Assembly (NCBI GenBank): GCA_947461635.1
Contig: CANHMH010000008.1
Span: 1 to 39,883, forward strand
Source of the DNA: Flavobacteriales bacterium
Lineage (GTDB): Bacteria; Bacteroidota; Bacteroidia; Flavobacteriales_D; Crocinitomicaceae
Direction: 5' to 3'
Length of the DNA stretch: 39,883 nucleotides
Shown: positions 8,501 through 16,362 of the stretch, piece by piece
Layout of the letters: each line of letters begins with the position of its first letter
How positions within the stretch are numbered: the first letter of the stretch is position 1
The notes under the pieces: model-generated
The model's input: the letters and a program-made list of their open reading frames with translations, nothing else
What the model was told of the DNA's origin: nothing
Databases searched by the model: none
Translations under genes and position numbers: made by a program

Positions 8501-8682
8501 TTCATTTCACTTGCCGCCTTATTGGTAAAGGTCATGGCAACAATGCTCTTATATTTTCTTTTATACTGAGCATCTTTCAATAAAATAGTGAGGTATTCAA
8601 GTACCAATTGATGCGTTTTTCCCGATCCAGCTGAGGCACTTAAAACACTGAGAGGATGTATGTTTCGATCAATACTTTGCAT
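5554..8682 (-). CDS. UvrD/RecB-family helicase-nuclease (AddA-like)
   Basis: This superfamily 1A helicase with a C-terminal RecB-type nuclease is probably the AddA-like subunit of a double-strand-break end-processing enzyme. The motifs appear in order: Walker A SASAGSGKT (residues 15-23), TFTNKAASEM (Ia), LLDEFQDTS (II, Walker B), VGDAKQSIYRF (III), LPSNFRS (IV), TIHKSKGLEFP (V) and LFYVGMTRP (VI). The nuclease core shows IDFKTG near residues 997-1002 and QIVAYAKLL shortly after. The frame is open up to 8811, but ATG 8682 is chosen: it begins MQSIDRN just before the Walker A, and an upstream start would overlap the divergent MbnP gene and its promoter. The protein is 1042 residues. An AddB-like partner, often adjacent in Bacteroidota, is not present here. 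Confidence 0.9.
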   Translation of the reverse strand: MQSIDRNIHPLSVLSASAGSGKTHQLVLEYLTILLKDAQYKRKYKSIVAMTFTNKAASEMKERILTTLFGIAYVDPENKKVENMRSDLEKQTGLSAQELTKRSKLALEGILHAYEDFHVSTIDKFNLRLIRSFSRDLDLPADFEVVLNEKQVTEDVVDLLMNQLGTPGAEDLTDWMYQYAKANLEEGNSWNFRRQLIEFSSMLGKEKNTEKIQQLLQLELTKGNYKRLFEDRNQILTSFLADAKHVHDEFFNLDLNLSDIPGKGTTVKNFEKLNVQNAFPKINSNNDGLFSATLMNLMEANSKLAIPLSLKQDVIRLNDRYLKDLAAFNLIELYRKNFFNMALLQHVGKQLQLMMNDEQLIRISEFNKLISKLVRDEEAPYIYERLGVRFEHFLLDEFQDTSRLQWLNLIPLMLESLAHNRWNLIVGDAKQSIYRFNNGLAEQFVSLPAIYNPENDRQIAAKSATFASRGAKRVLPSNFRSAKEIVEFNNQLFEGLAKCLPANMAHFYQDLKQEPTQQKSGYIHIESIQQKITFDERLEKVIGFIEESLHAGFEPGDICILTETNKLGNALAIGLTERKYQVVSQDSLLIYKDAQVQLILSYLRRRASPKKTTETKRFAELYFRIQGTYSAADYLAYFEVIQKDGKSIRVFNDTRFLIDHFGGTSNFFETYESVYDLVQKFMKLMDWKETEEPYLHHFMDVIYGFQLARQTDIHHFLDYFDAQKDKIALQMPDTQSALKIMTIHKSKGLEFPVVIIPNMDFTISMNTNGRYLMEVRDKILYAFPGKNQQIPELDAFAKEENNLILLDKMNLFYVGMTRPELRLYAINDFEKGKFGAMIHDQLEGLNLGMTEDGLLQIGQTTPISEKEDPSENLYIPVDFSQRLWYPDIVFRKVFQEETEIQQEEQRFGNDFHLVMSLCQSKVDTDPVLMNLLNDGQIEQKNEIRLRECALSFWQKMEEGDYLSNIEKSLNEQVVLAGENDVKKPDKVLVKSDEIIVIDFKTGKINQSHMEQIVAYAKLLEEIFKKPVRCLLYYSALNQLTEL

Positions 8683-8762
8683 ATTTTTTACTGAAATTGA
8701 ATGGGTTAAAGAATGTTCAGAGGATTTTTTAAAATTAACAACAAAATTTGATTGTTTTAAGG

Positions 8763-8770
8763 TAAATTTG
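8763..8770 (+). promoter_or_regulatory. Candidate -7 box for the MbnP operon (TAAATTTG)
   Basis: This is an exact TAnnTTTG octamer ending four bases before the ATG of the MbnP-like gene, in the 92-base gap between it and the divergent helicase. No convincing TTG lies 17-23 bases upstream, so support is partial. Use of this box would give an mRNA with almost no 5' leader. Confidence 0.4.
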
Positions 8771-8774
8771 TTAC

Positions 8775-9521
8775 ATGAAGAAATTACTTTATTTGGTAGT
8801 CTTATCGCCATTACTTTGGAGTTGTGATCCAGATGACCCGAAGCCTGTTGATCCAGTAGTGGAAACAGTGAAGGTAAGCATCAATCCGACCTACGGAACG
8901 CAACCTTTCTATATGGATTCAGTGTATACAACCGCTGATGGATACAAAGTGAAATTCACAGAATTGACGTGTTATTTCACGTTAATGGGTAATGGGACTA
9001 ATCAATTAATTGAGGCTGCCTTGTTTAACTTTCGTGAAACAGGTTCGCTTTTGGTGTCAAAACCTGCAAATCATTTAAACTATTCGAATCTTACCGGTAA
9101 AATCGGGGTTGACTCCAGTTTAAACCACCTAGATCCTTCTGCTTTTCCGAATGAAAGTTCTTTGAATATTAGTAATGCGGGGCCAATGCATTGGGGTTGG
9201 AATCCCGGCTACATCTTCATGAATATTGAAGGAAAAGTGGATACAATTATTGACGCAACAAATAATCTTGACTTGAGTTTTAGTTTTCATGTGGGAACAG
9301 ATACGTATTTGCAATCCTTTAATTTTGAGAATGTCACTTGGCAAGACAAGGGAAATAACCTTTGGGAATTGCCATTGAAATTAGATTTGGCTAGCTTTTT
9401 ATCAAATCCTGTTAGTCCAATTAACTTAAAAGATGAACATTTAACGCACACCGCAGCAGGACAAGAAAGCTTAACACAAAAAGTGATACAAAACTTCAAA
9501 AATGCGCTAACATTAAACTAA
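8775..9521 (+). CDS. MbnP-like lipoprotein (putative copper-binding partner)
   Basis: This is the MbnP family (formerly a DUF), known as the periplasmic partner of the di-heme enzyme MbnH; in methanotrophs MbnH oxidises a tryptophan of MbnP to kynurenine, giving a copper-binding protein. The 248-residue protein starts with a lipoprotein signal ending LWSC (Cys17). It carries the family stretch MHWGWNPGYIF (H139, W140, W142, N143) and TDLxxSF-like beta segments around residues 160-175. The stop overlaps the start of the peroxidase gene by one base (TAATG), indicating translational coupling. Copper binding and tryptophan modification here are inferred from the family and the gene pairing; methanobactin genes are not seen. 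Confidence 0.85.
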   Translation: MKKLLYLVVLSPLLWSCDPDDPKPVDPVVETVKVSINPTYGTQPFYMDSVYTTADGYKVKFTELTCYFTLMGNGTNQLIEAALFNFRETGSLLVSKPANHLNYSNLTGKIGVDSSLNHLDPSAFPNESSLNISNAGPMHWGWNPGYIFMNIEGKVDTIIDATNNLDLSFSFHVGTDTYLQSFNFENVTWQDKGNNLWELPLKLDLASFLSNPVSPINLKDEHLTHTAAGQESLTQKVIQNFKNALTLN

Positions 9522-10591
9522 TGAAATTCGTCATTGTTTTCTCTTTTTTGTTCCTTTTCGTAGCCTGTCGTAAAGACAAAGCTGATTATACGCCTACTCC
9601 TTTTCAATTAAAAATTCCAGCGCATTTTCCCGACATGATTATTCCATCGGGAAATCCTATGACTGTTGAAGGAGTTGAACTTGGGCGCTTTCTTTTTTAC
9701 GAGAAACAACTGAGTGGAGACAATTCCATGAATTGCGCATCGTGTCATATGCCACAAAATTCCTTTTCGGATCCCAATCAATATTCTGTTGGGATTGATG
9801 GAGTTTTTGGGAATCGTCAATCCATGGCCTTAATTAACATTGGGTGGGAGAACTTCTTTTTTTGGGACGGTAGAAAAACAACCTTGGAATCTCAAATCCT
9901 TGAACCGGTTTCAAATCCAATTGAAATGCATCAATCATGGAAAGATGCTATTCATAAACTAAATGCTGATGTAACATACCGAAATCGCTTTTTTAGAGCA
10001 TTCGGGGAAGAAGGCGTTGATTCAATTAAAGCGGCAAAAGCAATTGCTCAATTCATTCGTACCATGATTTCTAGTGAGTCGAAATATGACGTTATGTACA
10101 AATTTGAAAACAATTTGACGTTGAATTCATCCGAGCAAGCACTACTTTCAACCGTCGATTTAGATGAATGGGCTGGCTACGATTTATTCAAAAGTTTAAA
10201 TGGTGCAGATTGTTTTCATTGCCATAATGGTCCATTAATGCGGGTGAAAAAATTTAGTAACAATGGACTCGATGCGACGTTTGGTGATTTAGGGAGAGGC
10301 GGCGTCACACAAAATCCAGAAGAAAATGGCAAATTTAAAGTCACAACCCTCCGCAACATTGCTTTTACTGCACCTTATATGCACGATGGACGATTTGCCA
10401 CATTAGATGAAGTTATAGAACATTACTCCAGTGGGGTTCATATGAGTGCAACAATTGATCCATTGATCGAATATGCCAACCAAGGTGGTGTACAGCTAGA
10501 CGCGCAAGAAAAATATTTATTGAAGAAATTTTTACTCACGTTAAGTGATTACAATTTCATCAATAATCCATCATTTAAAGATCCGAATTAA
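9521..10591 (+). CDS. MbnH/MauG-like di-heme cytochrome c peroxidase (lipoprotein)
   Basis: This di-heme protein of the bacterial cytochrome c peroxidase/MauG superfamily acts in the periplasm. There are two heme-binding motifs: CASCH at residues 72-76 and CFHCH at 231-235. The N-terminus (LFLFVAC, Cys16) is a lipoprotein signal, so the enzyme is probably membrane-anchored. FDGRK-like WDGRKTTLE follows the first heme, and TAPYMHDGRFATLDEV is typical of the C-terminal domain. Pairing with an MbnP-like gene through a one-base TAATG overlap favours an MbnH-type protein-modifying enzyme over a plain peroxidase, but the two cannot be separated by sequence alone here. Its own stop overlaps the next gene in the same way. 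Confidence 0.9.
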   Translation: MKFVIVFSFLFLFVACRKDKADYTPTPFQLKIPAHFPDMIIPSGNPMTVEGVELGRFLFYEKQLSGDNSMNCASCHMPQNSFSDPNQYSVGIDGVFGNRQSMALINIGWENFFFWDGRKTTLESQILEPVSNPIEMHQSWKDAIHKLNADVTYRNRFFRAFGEEGVDSIKAAKAIAQFIRTMISSESKYDVMYKFENNLTLNSSEQALLSTVDLDEWAGYDLFKSLNGADCFHCHNGPLMRVKKFSNNGLDATFGDLGRGGVTQNPEENGKFKVTTLRNIAFTAPYMHDGRFATLDEVIEHYSSGVHMSATIDPLIEYANQGGVQLDAQEKYLLKKFLLTLSDYNFINNPSFKDPN

Positions 10592-12009
10592 TGGGAGAAA
10601 ATACAAGACTAACGACAGAGGAAAAGGCATTAAAAATCAATTTAACGCCAGATATTTATGGGTGTTTTGCGGAAATTGGTGCTGGTCAAGAGGTCGCAGC
10701 AAACTTTTTCAAAGCTGGTGGTAGTTCCGGTACAATTGCTTACACACAGTCGGCATATGACATGAAAGTTTCCGACTCCATGTATGGTGAAACAATCCGG
10801 TACGTGTGTGAGGAACGTCTAACAACCATGTTGGAAACAGAGTTCTTGCACCTTCAAGATATTCTGCCCGTTAAAAACAGAGAAGCCCGTTTCTTTGCAT
10901 TCTGTAACACAGTTGAGTCATTAAATTACCACAAAACAAATCAAGGTCAAGGTTGGGTTGGAATGCGCTTCCAATTAGGAATTGATAAAAAACCTAACAA
11001 TGTCATATTGCACATCAAAATGCATGACAATAGCCACAAAGCACAGCAAGAAGCACTTGGTATATTGGGGGTAAACCTGGTCTATGCTTGTTATTTCCAA
11101 TCTGCTTCAATTGATGAATTTATTGACGGAATCGTTCAGCGACTTCCGAGAGACCGCATGGAAATCGACATGTTGCGCATTTCGGGACCGGACTTTGAGG
11201 AAATGGATAATCGAATCATCGCATTAAATTTAGTTCGTCGTGGAATAACCAATGCAACGATGTTCGATTTAGCGAAGAATGTGATGCAGCCTTCAACAGC
11301 CTTGTACAAGAAAAATATACTGTTGATGCGTGGACGTTTTCGTCCAGTCACGAAGGTGCATATCGATATGATTGAGAAAGCTCGAAAAGAGTTTTTGAAA
11401 GAGAACCGAGTAAAGGAAGAGAACTTGGAAGTTGTTTTCGAGTTAACCTTAAAAGATTTAACTGCTGATGGGAAAATCTCAGATAAGGACTTTTTAGATC
11501 GCGCTGAATTATTGGGCTCTCTTGGATATACTGTAATGATTTCAAATTATTTGAAACACTACAAAATGCTAGAATATTTGTCCGCTATTGCTAAAGGAAA
11601 TCTTGTTGGAGTGATTATGGGAGTATACAACCTGCATATCATATTCGATGAAAAATATTACGACAATTTACCGGGTGGATTATTAGAAGCTTTCGGCAGA
11701 GGATTTGGACACAATGTTAAATTGTATGTGTATCCAGCCATCAACGTTGATACCGGGGACCTTTATGGACTGAACAACATTAAACTACCAGAAAACCTCA
11801 CTGGACTTCTTACCTACATGCAAGCGAATGATAAAATTGCTGCTATTCCTGAGTACAATGAAAGACTATTACACATCCTTTCAGACGATGTATTGAGTAA
11901 GATTAAGTCTGGTGGTGTCAGTTGGGAAGAGGACGTACCATACGAAGTAGTTCAAGCAATCAAGTTTTTTGAATTGTTTGGTTACCAGAAAAAAGTAGTC
12001 TTGAACTAA
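10591..12009 (+). CDS. Conserved protein with nucleotidyltransferase-like motif
   Basis: The 472-residue protein belongs to a family I recognise as widespread in Bacteroidota (N-terminal DIYGCFAEIGAGQEVA) but without an experimentally assigned function. Public records label relatives inconsistently, including as TonB-dependent receptors or nicotinate-nucleotide adenylyltransferases. It is soluble-looking: no signal peptide or beta-barrel pattern, so a TonB receptor is excluded. At residues 246-257, MRGRFRPVTKVH resembles the GRFxPxHxGH site of nucleotidyltransferases, but with Lys-Val-His in place of the usual HxGH, so activity is uncertain. The gene is coupled by one-base TAATG overlaps to the peroxidase before it and the WYL regulator after it. 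Confidence 0.65.
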   Translation: MGENTRLTTEEKALKINLTPDIYGCFAEIGAGQEVAANFFKAGGSSGTIAYTQSAYDMKVSDSMYGETIRYVCEERLTTMLETEFLHLQDILPVKNREARFFAFCNTVESLNYHKTNQGQGWVGMRFQLGIDKKPNNVILHIKMHDNSHKAQQEALGILGVNLVYACYFQSASIDEFIDGIVQRLPRDRMEIDMLRISGPDFEEMDNRIIALNLVRRGITNATMFDLAKNVMQPSTALYKKNILLMRGRFRPVTKVHIDMIEKARKEFLKENRVKEENLEVVFELTLKDLTADGKISDKDFLDRAELLGSLGYTVMISNYLKHYKMLEYLSAIAKGNLVGVIMGVYNLHIIFDEKYYDNLPGGLLEAFGRGFGHNVKLYVYPAINVDTGDLYGLNNIKLPENLTGLLTYMQANDKIAAIPEYNERLLHILSDDVLSKIKSGGVSWEEDVPYEVVQAIKFFELFGYQKKVVLN

Positions 12010-13025
12010 TGCCGCATATTAAAAATGCCTTGATTCGTTTTCGCATTATCGATCGGATGCTGCGCAATAAATACAAGCCATACCCGAGTAAACTAGAGCT
12101 TCGGTCCGCTTGTGAAGAATCGCTTTATGGTTCAGATCATGGAAATAATATTTGTGATTCAACCATTGAAAAGGACATGTTCAATATGAAGATGGAACAT
12201 GATGCGCCCATCAAATACAGTAAACTGCACAAAGGATATTATTACGAGGATCCAAATTTTAGCATCAATGACATTCCTTTATCGGAAGATGAATTAAGCT
12301 CGATAAAATTCGCAGTTAAAACATTGCAGCAATTTAAGGAAGTTCCCTTTTTTCAGCAGTTTGGAAATGCCATTGATAAAATTGTAGACCGCGTTTCCAT
12401 TGGTGGAAATCCGGAAGATGAAGACATTCAGAAATATGTTCAATTCGAGTCTGTCGTTTCGAGTGGTGGAAATGAACACTTGCCGATGATTCTCGAAGCA
12501 ATCCGCGGTAAGAAAATGCTGTGGTTTATCTATGCAAGTTTCGTAAAAGGTGTAGAAAAACCAAGAAAAGTGTCTCCGCTTTTTCTGAAAGAATATCGAA
12601 ACCGTTGGTACCTCATCTGTTTCGATAAATTGAAAAACGACATCATTACCTATGCACTAGACCGCATGCAAGATCCTAAAATTTTGGAAGATGAGTCTAG
12701 TTTGCCTGTCGATTTTCAACCGGAACTCTATTTCCAAGATACGATTGGTATTACATCATACAAAGGAAAAGCTGAGCGAATTGTATTCAAAGCCAATCCG
12801 ATTGCGGCAAAGTATATTTCTTCGCAACCTTTTCATCAATCTCAGAAACTCACGGCTGAATCCGCAGATTTTAGTATGTTTGAATTAAACGTTTTAGTTT
12901 CCGAAGAATTCATCCGAAATTTGCTGGGATATGCTGGTGAATTAGAAGTCCTTGAGCCAAAAAGTTTACGTAAATCCATGGCAGAACGCGCTAAACAGTT
13001 ACACAAATTATATCAATCGAAATAA
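12009..13025 (+). CDS. WYL-domain transcriptional regulator
   Basis: The 338-residue protein has an N-terminal winged-helix-like region (RFRIIDRMLRN through roughly residue 60) and a WYL domain whose hallmark reads RWYLI (Trp200-Tyr201-Leu202), preceded by PRKVSPLFLKEYRN. WYL regulators bind DNA and sense ligands, often nucleotides or nucleic acid fragments; the ligand here is unknown. It is translationally coupled to the preceding gene (TAATG at 12007-12011), so it most likely regulates its own operon or acts with the 10591 protein. PaaG-like follows 26 bases later with no visible terminator or promoter between. Confidence 0.85.
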   Translation: MPHIKNALIRFRIIDRMLRNKYKPYPSKLELRSACEESLYGSDHGNNICDSTIEKDMFNMKMEHDAPIKYSKLHKGYYYEDPNFSINDIPLSEDELSSIKFAVKTLQQFKEVPFFQQFGNAIDKIVDRVSIGGNPEDEDIQKYVQFESVVSSGGNEHLPMILEAIRGKKMLWFIYASFVKGVEKPRKVSPLFLKEYRNRWYLICFDKLKNDIITYALDRMQDPKILEDESSLPVDFQPELYFQDTIGITSYKGKAERIVFKANPIAAKYISSQPFHQSQKLTAESADFSMFELNVLVSEEFIRNLLGYAGELEVLEPKSLRKSMAERAKQLHKLYQSK

Positions 13026-13051
13026 GATAATCACACGATAAAAGAAAGATT

Positions 13052-13825
13052 ATGGAAATCATAAAAGAAATAATAAACGGCGTTTGTCACATTACATTCA
13101 ACCGACCAACTGTCTTCAATTCATTCAATAAGACAATGGCCTTGCAACTACAAGACGTGTTAGATGAATGCGCTGTAAATCCCGAAATCCGTGCAATATT
13201 GATTACAGGTGAGGGAAAAGCATTCTGTGCTGGACAAGATTTAGCGGAGGCGATTGATCCGGAAGGACCTGAATTAAAATCGATTGTTCGTGATCACTAC
13301 AATCCAATCATCATTAAAATCAGAGAATTGGAAAAACCAGTTATCGCAGCAGTGAATGGTGTTGCAGCAGGAGCTGGCGCTAATATTGCCTTGGCATGTG
13401 ACATCGTTGTCGCAAAAAAATCCGCCTCGTTCATTCAAGCTTTTTCCAAAATCGGATTAATTCCAGATTCAGGTGGAACGTACTTCTTACCAAGATTAGT
13501 TGGAGTCCAAAAAGCTGTGGCATTGATGATGACGGGCGATAAAGTTTCTGCAGACGATGCGGAACGAATGAACATGATTTACAAAGTGTTCGAAGATGAG
13601 TCTTTTGAAGAGGAAGTGATCAAATTAGCTGAAAACCTAGCTACGATGCCAACCTACGGACTCGGATTAACAAAAAAAGCGGTGAATTTAGGTTTATTTA
13701 ATTCATTAGAAGATCAATTAGATTTAGAAGAAAGTTTACAAACAGAGGCTGGAGAAACGGATGATTTCACTGAAGGAGTGAATGCATTTATTCAAAAGCG
13801 TCCAGCAGTATTTAAAGGAAGATGA
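13052..13825 (+). CDS. paaG: Enoyl-CoA hydratase/isomerase (PaaG-like)
   Basis: This is a crotonase-fold enzyme of 257 residues. The oxyanion-hole segments are FCAGQDL (around residues 58-64) and GVAAGAGANIAL (around 102-113). IPDSGGT places an aspartate at residue 139, equivalent to the catalytic Asp of PaaG, the 1,2-epoxyphenylacetyl-CoA isomerase, rather than the two glutamates of classical hydratases. It overlaps paaH-like by four bases (ATGA), so the pair acts together on CoA-thioesters, converting and oxidising beta-hydroxyacyl-CoA. The rest of a phenylacetate pathway (paaABCDE, paaK, paaZ) is not in the window, so the true substrate is open. Confidence 0.8.
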   Translation: MEIIKEIINGVCHITFNRPTVFNSFNKTMALQLQDVLDECAVNPEIRAILITGEGKAFCAGQDLAEAIDPEGPELKSIVRDHYNPIIIKIRELEKPVIAAVNGVAAGAGANIALACDIVVAKKSASFIQAFSKIGLIPDSGGTYFLPRLVGVQKAVALMMTGDKVSADDAERMNMIYKVFEDESFEEEVIKLAENLATMPTYGLGLTKKAVNLGLFNSLEDQLDLEESLQTEAGETDDFTEGVNAFIQKRPAVFKGR

Positions 13826-14985
13826 GTAAAGTAATTGGAGTAATTGGAGCAGGAACTATGGGTTCTGGCATCGCGCAAGTGGCTGCTCAATGTGGACATT
13901 CGGTTTATTTGATGGATGCGAATGTTGAGCAATTGGATCGTGCGAAAACGGGCGTTTCTAAATCCCTCGAGAAATTAGTGGAAAAAGGGAAATTCACTTC
14001 TGTACAAAGAATGGAGATTGAGTCAAACATAAAGTATGTAACACAATTGGAAGGGCTTTCATCTTGCGATTTGATTATCGAAGCAATCGTAGAGAAAATG
14101 GAAGTCAAACACAGTGTTTTTTCGGCTTTGGAGAAAGTTGTTTCGGCCGATTGTATTTTGGCAAGCAACACCTCTTCCCTATCCATTGCCTCCATTGGAT
14201 CTTCCTTATCAAAAGCAGATCGTGTGATTGGCATTCATTTTTTCAATCCAGCAACGATTATGCCTTTGGTTGAAATTATTCCTGCTGTACAAACCAATGC
14301 TCAGACACTTGAATCATCCGTGGAATTAATTAAAAGCTGGGGGAAAACCGTTGTTGTGTGCAAAGACACACCTGGATTCATCGTGAACCGAGTTGCACGT
14401 CCATTTTATGGTGAAGCACTTCGCATATACGAAGAAGGGATCGCAGACTTTGCAACCATCGATTGGGCGATGACCGAATTTGGTGGATTTAAAATGGGTC
14501 CATTTACCTTGATGGATTACATTGGAAACGATGTGAATTACGCTGTAACTGAATCCGTATTCCAAGCATTTTACTACGATCCGCGTTTCAAACCGTCCTT
14601 TACACAAAAACGACACAGTGAAGCAGGATTTTACGGAAGAAAAACAGGACGTGGTTTTTATACTTATGCTGAAGGAACGGTATTTCCGGAACCTGATAAA
14701 GATGAAATCATTGGAAAAATGATTTTTGAGCGCGTGCTTGTAATGCTCATCAATGAAGCCATTGATGCTGTCTTTATGCAAGTAGCATCCGTGAAAGACG
14801 TCGATTTAGCCATGACGAAAGGAGTGAATTATCCAAAAGGATTATTGGCATGGGCGGATGAAATTGGACTGGACTGGGTTTTAACAAAGTTGAACGCACT
14901 ATTTCATGAGTACGGAGAAGACCGTTACCGTCCAAATGCGCTTCTCAAACGAATGGTAGAAAATGGTGATAAATTTTATTCATAG
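13822..14985 (+). CDS. paaH: 3-hydroxyacyl-CoA dehydrogenase (PaaH-like)
   Basis: This NAD-dependent dehydrogenase oxidises 3-hydroxyacyl-CoA to 3-ketoacyl-CoA. The 387-residue protein begins with a Rossmann motif GAGTMG (residues 9-14). The catalytic histidine is His139 in IGIHFFNP, followed by the MPLVEII glutamate and the DTPGFIVNR segment. A second C-terminal 3HCDH-type helical domain is present (RVLVMLINEAID to YRPNALLKRM), as in PaaH. The start overlaps the paaG stop by ATGA. No terminator is visible after the stop; metK has its own promoter 15 bases downstream. Confidence 0.85.
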   Translation: MSKVIGVIGAGTMGSGIAQVAAQCGHSVYLMDANVEQLDRAKTGVSKSLEKLVEKGKFTSVQRMEIESNIKYVTQLEGLSSCDLIIEAIVEKMEVKHSVFSALEKVVSADCILASNTSSLSIASIGSSLSKADRVIGIHFFNPATIMPLVEIIPAVQTNAQTLESSVELIKSWGKTVVVCKDTPGFIVNRVARPFYGEALRIYEEGIADFATIDWAMTEFGGFKMGPFTLMDYIGNDVNYAVTESVFQAFYYDPRFKPSFTQKRHSEAGFYGRKTGRGFYTYAEGTVFPEPDKDEIIGKMIFERVLVMLINEAIDAVFMQVASVKDVDLAMTKGVNYPKGLLAWADEIGLDWVLTKLNALFHEYGEDRYRPNALLKRMVENGDKFYS

Positions 14986-15000
14986 TCAAGCAGTAAACAC

Positions 15001-15031
15001 TTTACATTCCCACTGAATATTCTTATTTTTG
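15001..15031 (+). promoter_or_regulatory. metK promoter (TTTA-N19-TATTTTTG)
   Basis: The -7 box TATTTTTG at 15024-15031 matches consensus exactly. TTTA at 15001-15004 is a three-of-four match to the -33 element with a 19-base spacer. The leader would be about 12-15 bases, which leaves no room for a SAM riboswitch. Confidence 0.6.
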
Positions 15032-15049
15032 CACTCTAAAATATATTAA

Positions 15050-16306
15050 ATGGCTTACTTATTTACATCAGAATCCGTTTCTGAAGGACACCCAGATAAA
15101 GTTTCAGATCAAATTTCTGATGCATTGATTGATCATTTCATGGCATTTGATCCAAGTTCAAAAGTAGCTTGTGAGACACTTGTAACAACCGGACAAGTTG
15201 TATTAGCTGGTGAAGTGAAATCAACTTCTTACTTGGATGTTCAAGCAATTGCACGTGAAACGATTCGTCAAATTGGCTATACAAAATCAGAATACATGTT
15301 TGATGCAAATTCTTGTGGAATTTTCTCTGCATTGCACGAACAATCTTCTGACATCAACCAAGGAGTTGAGCGTTCCAATCCAGAGGATCAAGGTGCTGGT
15401 GACCAAGGAATGATGTTTGGATATGCCACCATTGAAACAGATAACTACATGCCTTTGGCATTGGACCTTGCACACAAAATCTTGCAAGAACTATCTTATA
15501 TTCGCAACAATGAATCAGCATTGATTCCATATTTGCGTCCGGATGCGAAATCACAAGTAACGATTGAGTATTCTGACGACAATGTTCCTCAACGCATTGA
15601 TACCATCGTTGTTTCAACGCAACACGATGATTTTGATTCAGAAGCTACGATGTTAGCGAAAATCAAAAAAGACATCATTGAAATCGTTATTCCAAGAGTG
15701 AAAGCGAAATTGAAACCAGCGCTTCAAGCGTTATTCAATGACGCGATTACCTACCACATTAATCCAACAGGTAAATTTGTCATCGGTGGACCACACGGAG
15801 ATACAGGTTTAACTGGACGTAAAATCATCGTTGATACATACGGTGGAAAAGGAGCTCACGGTGGTGGAGCATTCTCTGGCAAAGATCCATCTAAAGTTGA
15901 CCGTTCGGCTGCATACGCAACACGACACATGGCGAAAAATGCGGTTGCTGCTGGATTGTGTGATGAGCTTTTAGTACAAGTTTCTTATGCGATTGGTGTT
16001 GCTAAACCTTGTGGATTATACGTGAACACATATGGAACAGCAAAAGTTGATATGACAGATGGTCAAATTGCAGAGAAATTGAACGAAATTTTCGACATGC
16101 GTCCATACTTTATCGAACAACGTTTGAAATTAAGAAATCCAATTTACCAAGAAACAGCTGCTTACGGACACATGGGACGTAAACACGAGAAGGTAACGAA
16201 ATCGTTTAAAGCTCCGGACGGATCAGTGATTACAAGAGAAGTAGAATTATTCACTTGGGAAGAACTAAACTACGTAGATCAAGTTAAAGCCGCTTTCGGT
16301 TTATAA
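15050..16306 (+). CDS. metK: S-adenosylmethionine synthetase
   Basis: MetK makes S-adenosylmethionine from methionine and ATP in the cytoplasm. The 418-residue protein has the signature blocks: [16 protein letters not shown] (residues 14-29), [12 protein letters not shown] (around 116-127), [13 protein letters not shown] and [14 protein letters not shown]. It is longer than the E. coli enzyme (about 384 residues) because of loops around residues 150-200, as in other Bacteroidota copies. The gene has its own promoter and is closed by a strong terminator at 16314-16345. Next downstream is mtnA, which recycles the methylthioadenosine that SAM use produces. Confidence 0.97.
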   Translation: MAYLFTSESVSEGHPDKVSDQISDALIDHFMAFDPSSKVACETLVTTGQVVLAGEVKSTSYLDVQAIARETIRQIGYTKSEYMFDANSCGIFSALHEQSSDINQGVERSNPEDQGAGDQGMMFGYATIETDNYMPLALDLAHKILQELSYIRNNESALIPYLRPDAKSQVTIEYSDDNVPQRIDTIVVSTQHDDFDSEATMLAKIKKDIIEIVIPRVKAKLKPALQALFNDAITYHINPTGKFVIGGPHGDTGLTGRKIIVDTYGGKGAHGGGAFSGKDPSKVDRSAAYATRHMAKNAVAAGLCDELLVQVSYAIGVAKPCGLYVNTYGTAKVDMTDGQIAEKLNEIFDMRPYFIEQRLKLRNPIYQETAAYGHMGRKHEKVTKSFKAPDGSVITREVELFTWEELNYVDQVKAAFGL

Positions 16307-16313
16307 AACATTG

Positions 16314-16345
16314 AAATCCCGGTTCTGCGAATCGGGATTTTTTTT
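16314..16345 (+). terminator. Rho-independent terminator after metK
   Basis: AAATCCCG (16314-16321) pairs perfectly with CGGGATTT (16333-16340) around an 11-base loop, and T residues continue to 16345. It lies 8 bases after the metK stop and 18 before mtnA, so it separates the two genes or attenuates read-through into mtnA. Confidence 0.9.
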
Positions 16346-16362
16346 AGCTAATATTTTTAAAG

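Noticed and set aside
8683-8811. Upstream extension of the helicase gene to 8811
   Set aside because: It would cover the divergent MbnP start and promoter, and the added 43 residues are not family-like.
10591-12009. TonB-dependent receptor label for the 472-residue protein
   Set aside because: No signal peptide, plug or beta-barrel pattern; the sequence reads as a soluble protein.
13905-14234. 109-codon minus-strand open frame inside the paaH-like gene
   Set aside because: Antisense shadow of the Rossmann domain; no independent coding signal.
14326-14781. 151-codon open frame on the minus strand inside the paaH-like gene
   Set aside because: It lies fully antisense to a gene with intact catalytic motifs, has no family features, and is a reading-frame shadow.
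14986-15049. SAM riboswitch before metK
   Set aside because: The gap is 64 bases and the predicted leader about 12-15 bases, too short for any known SAM riboswitch.
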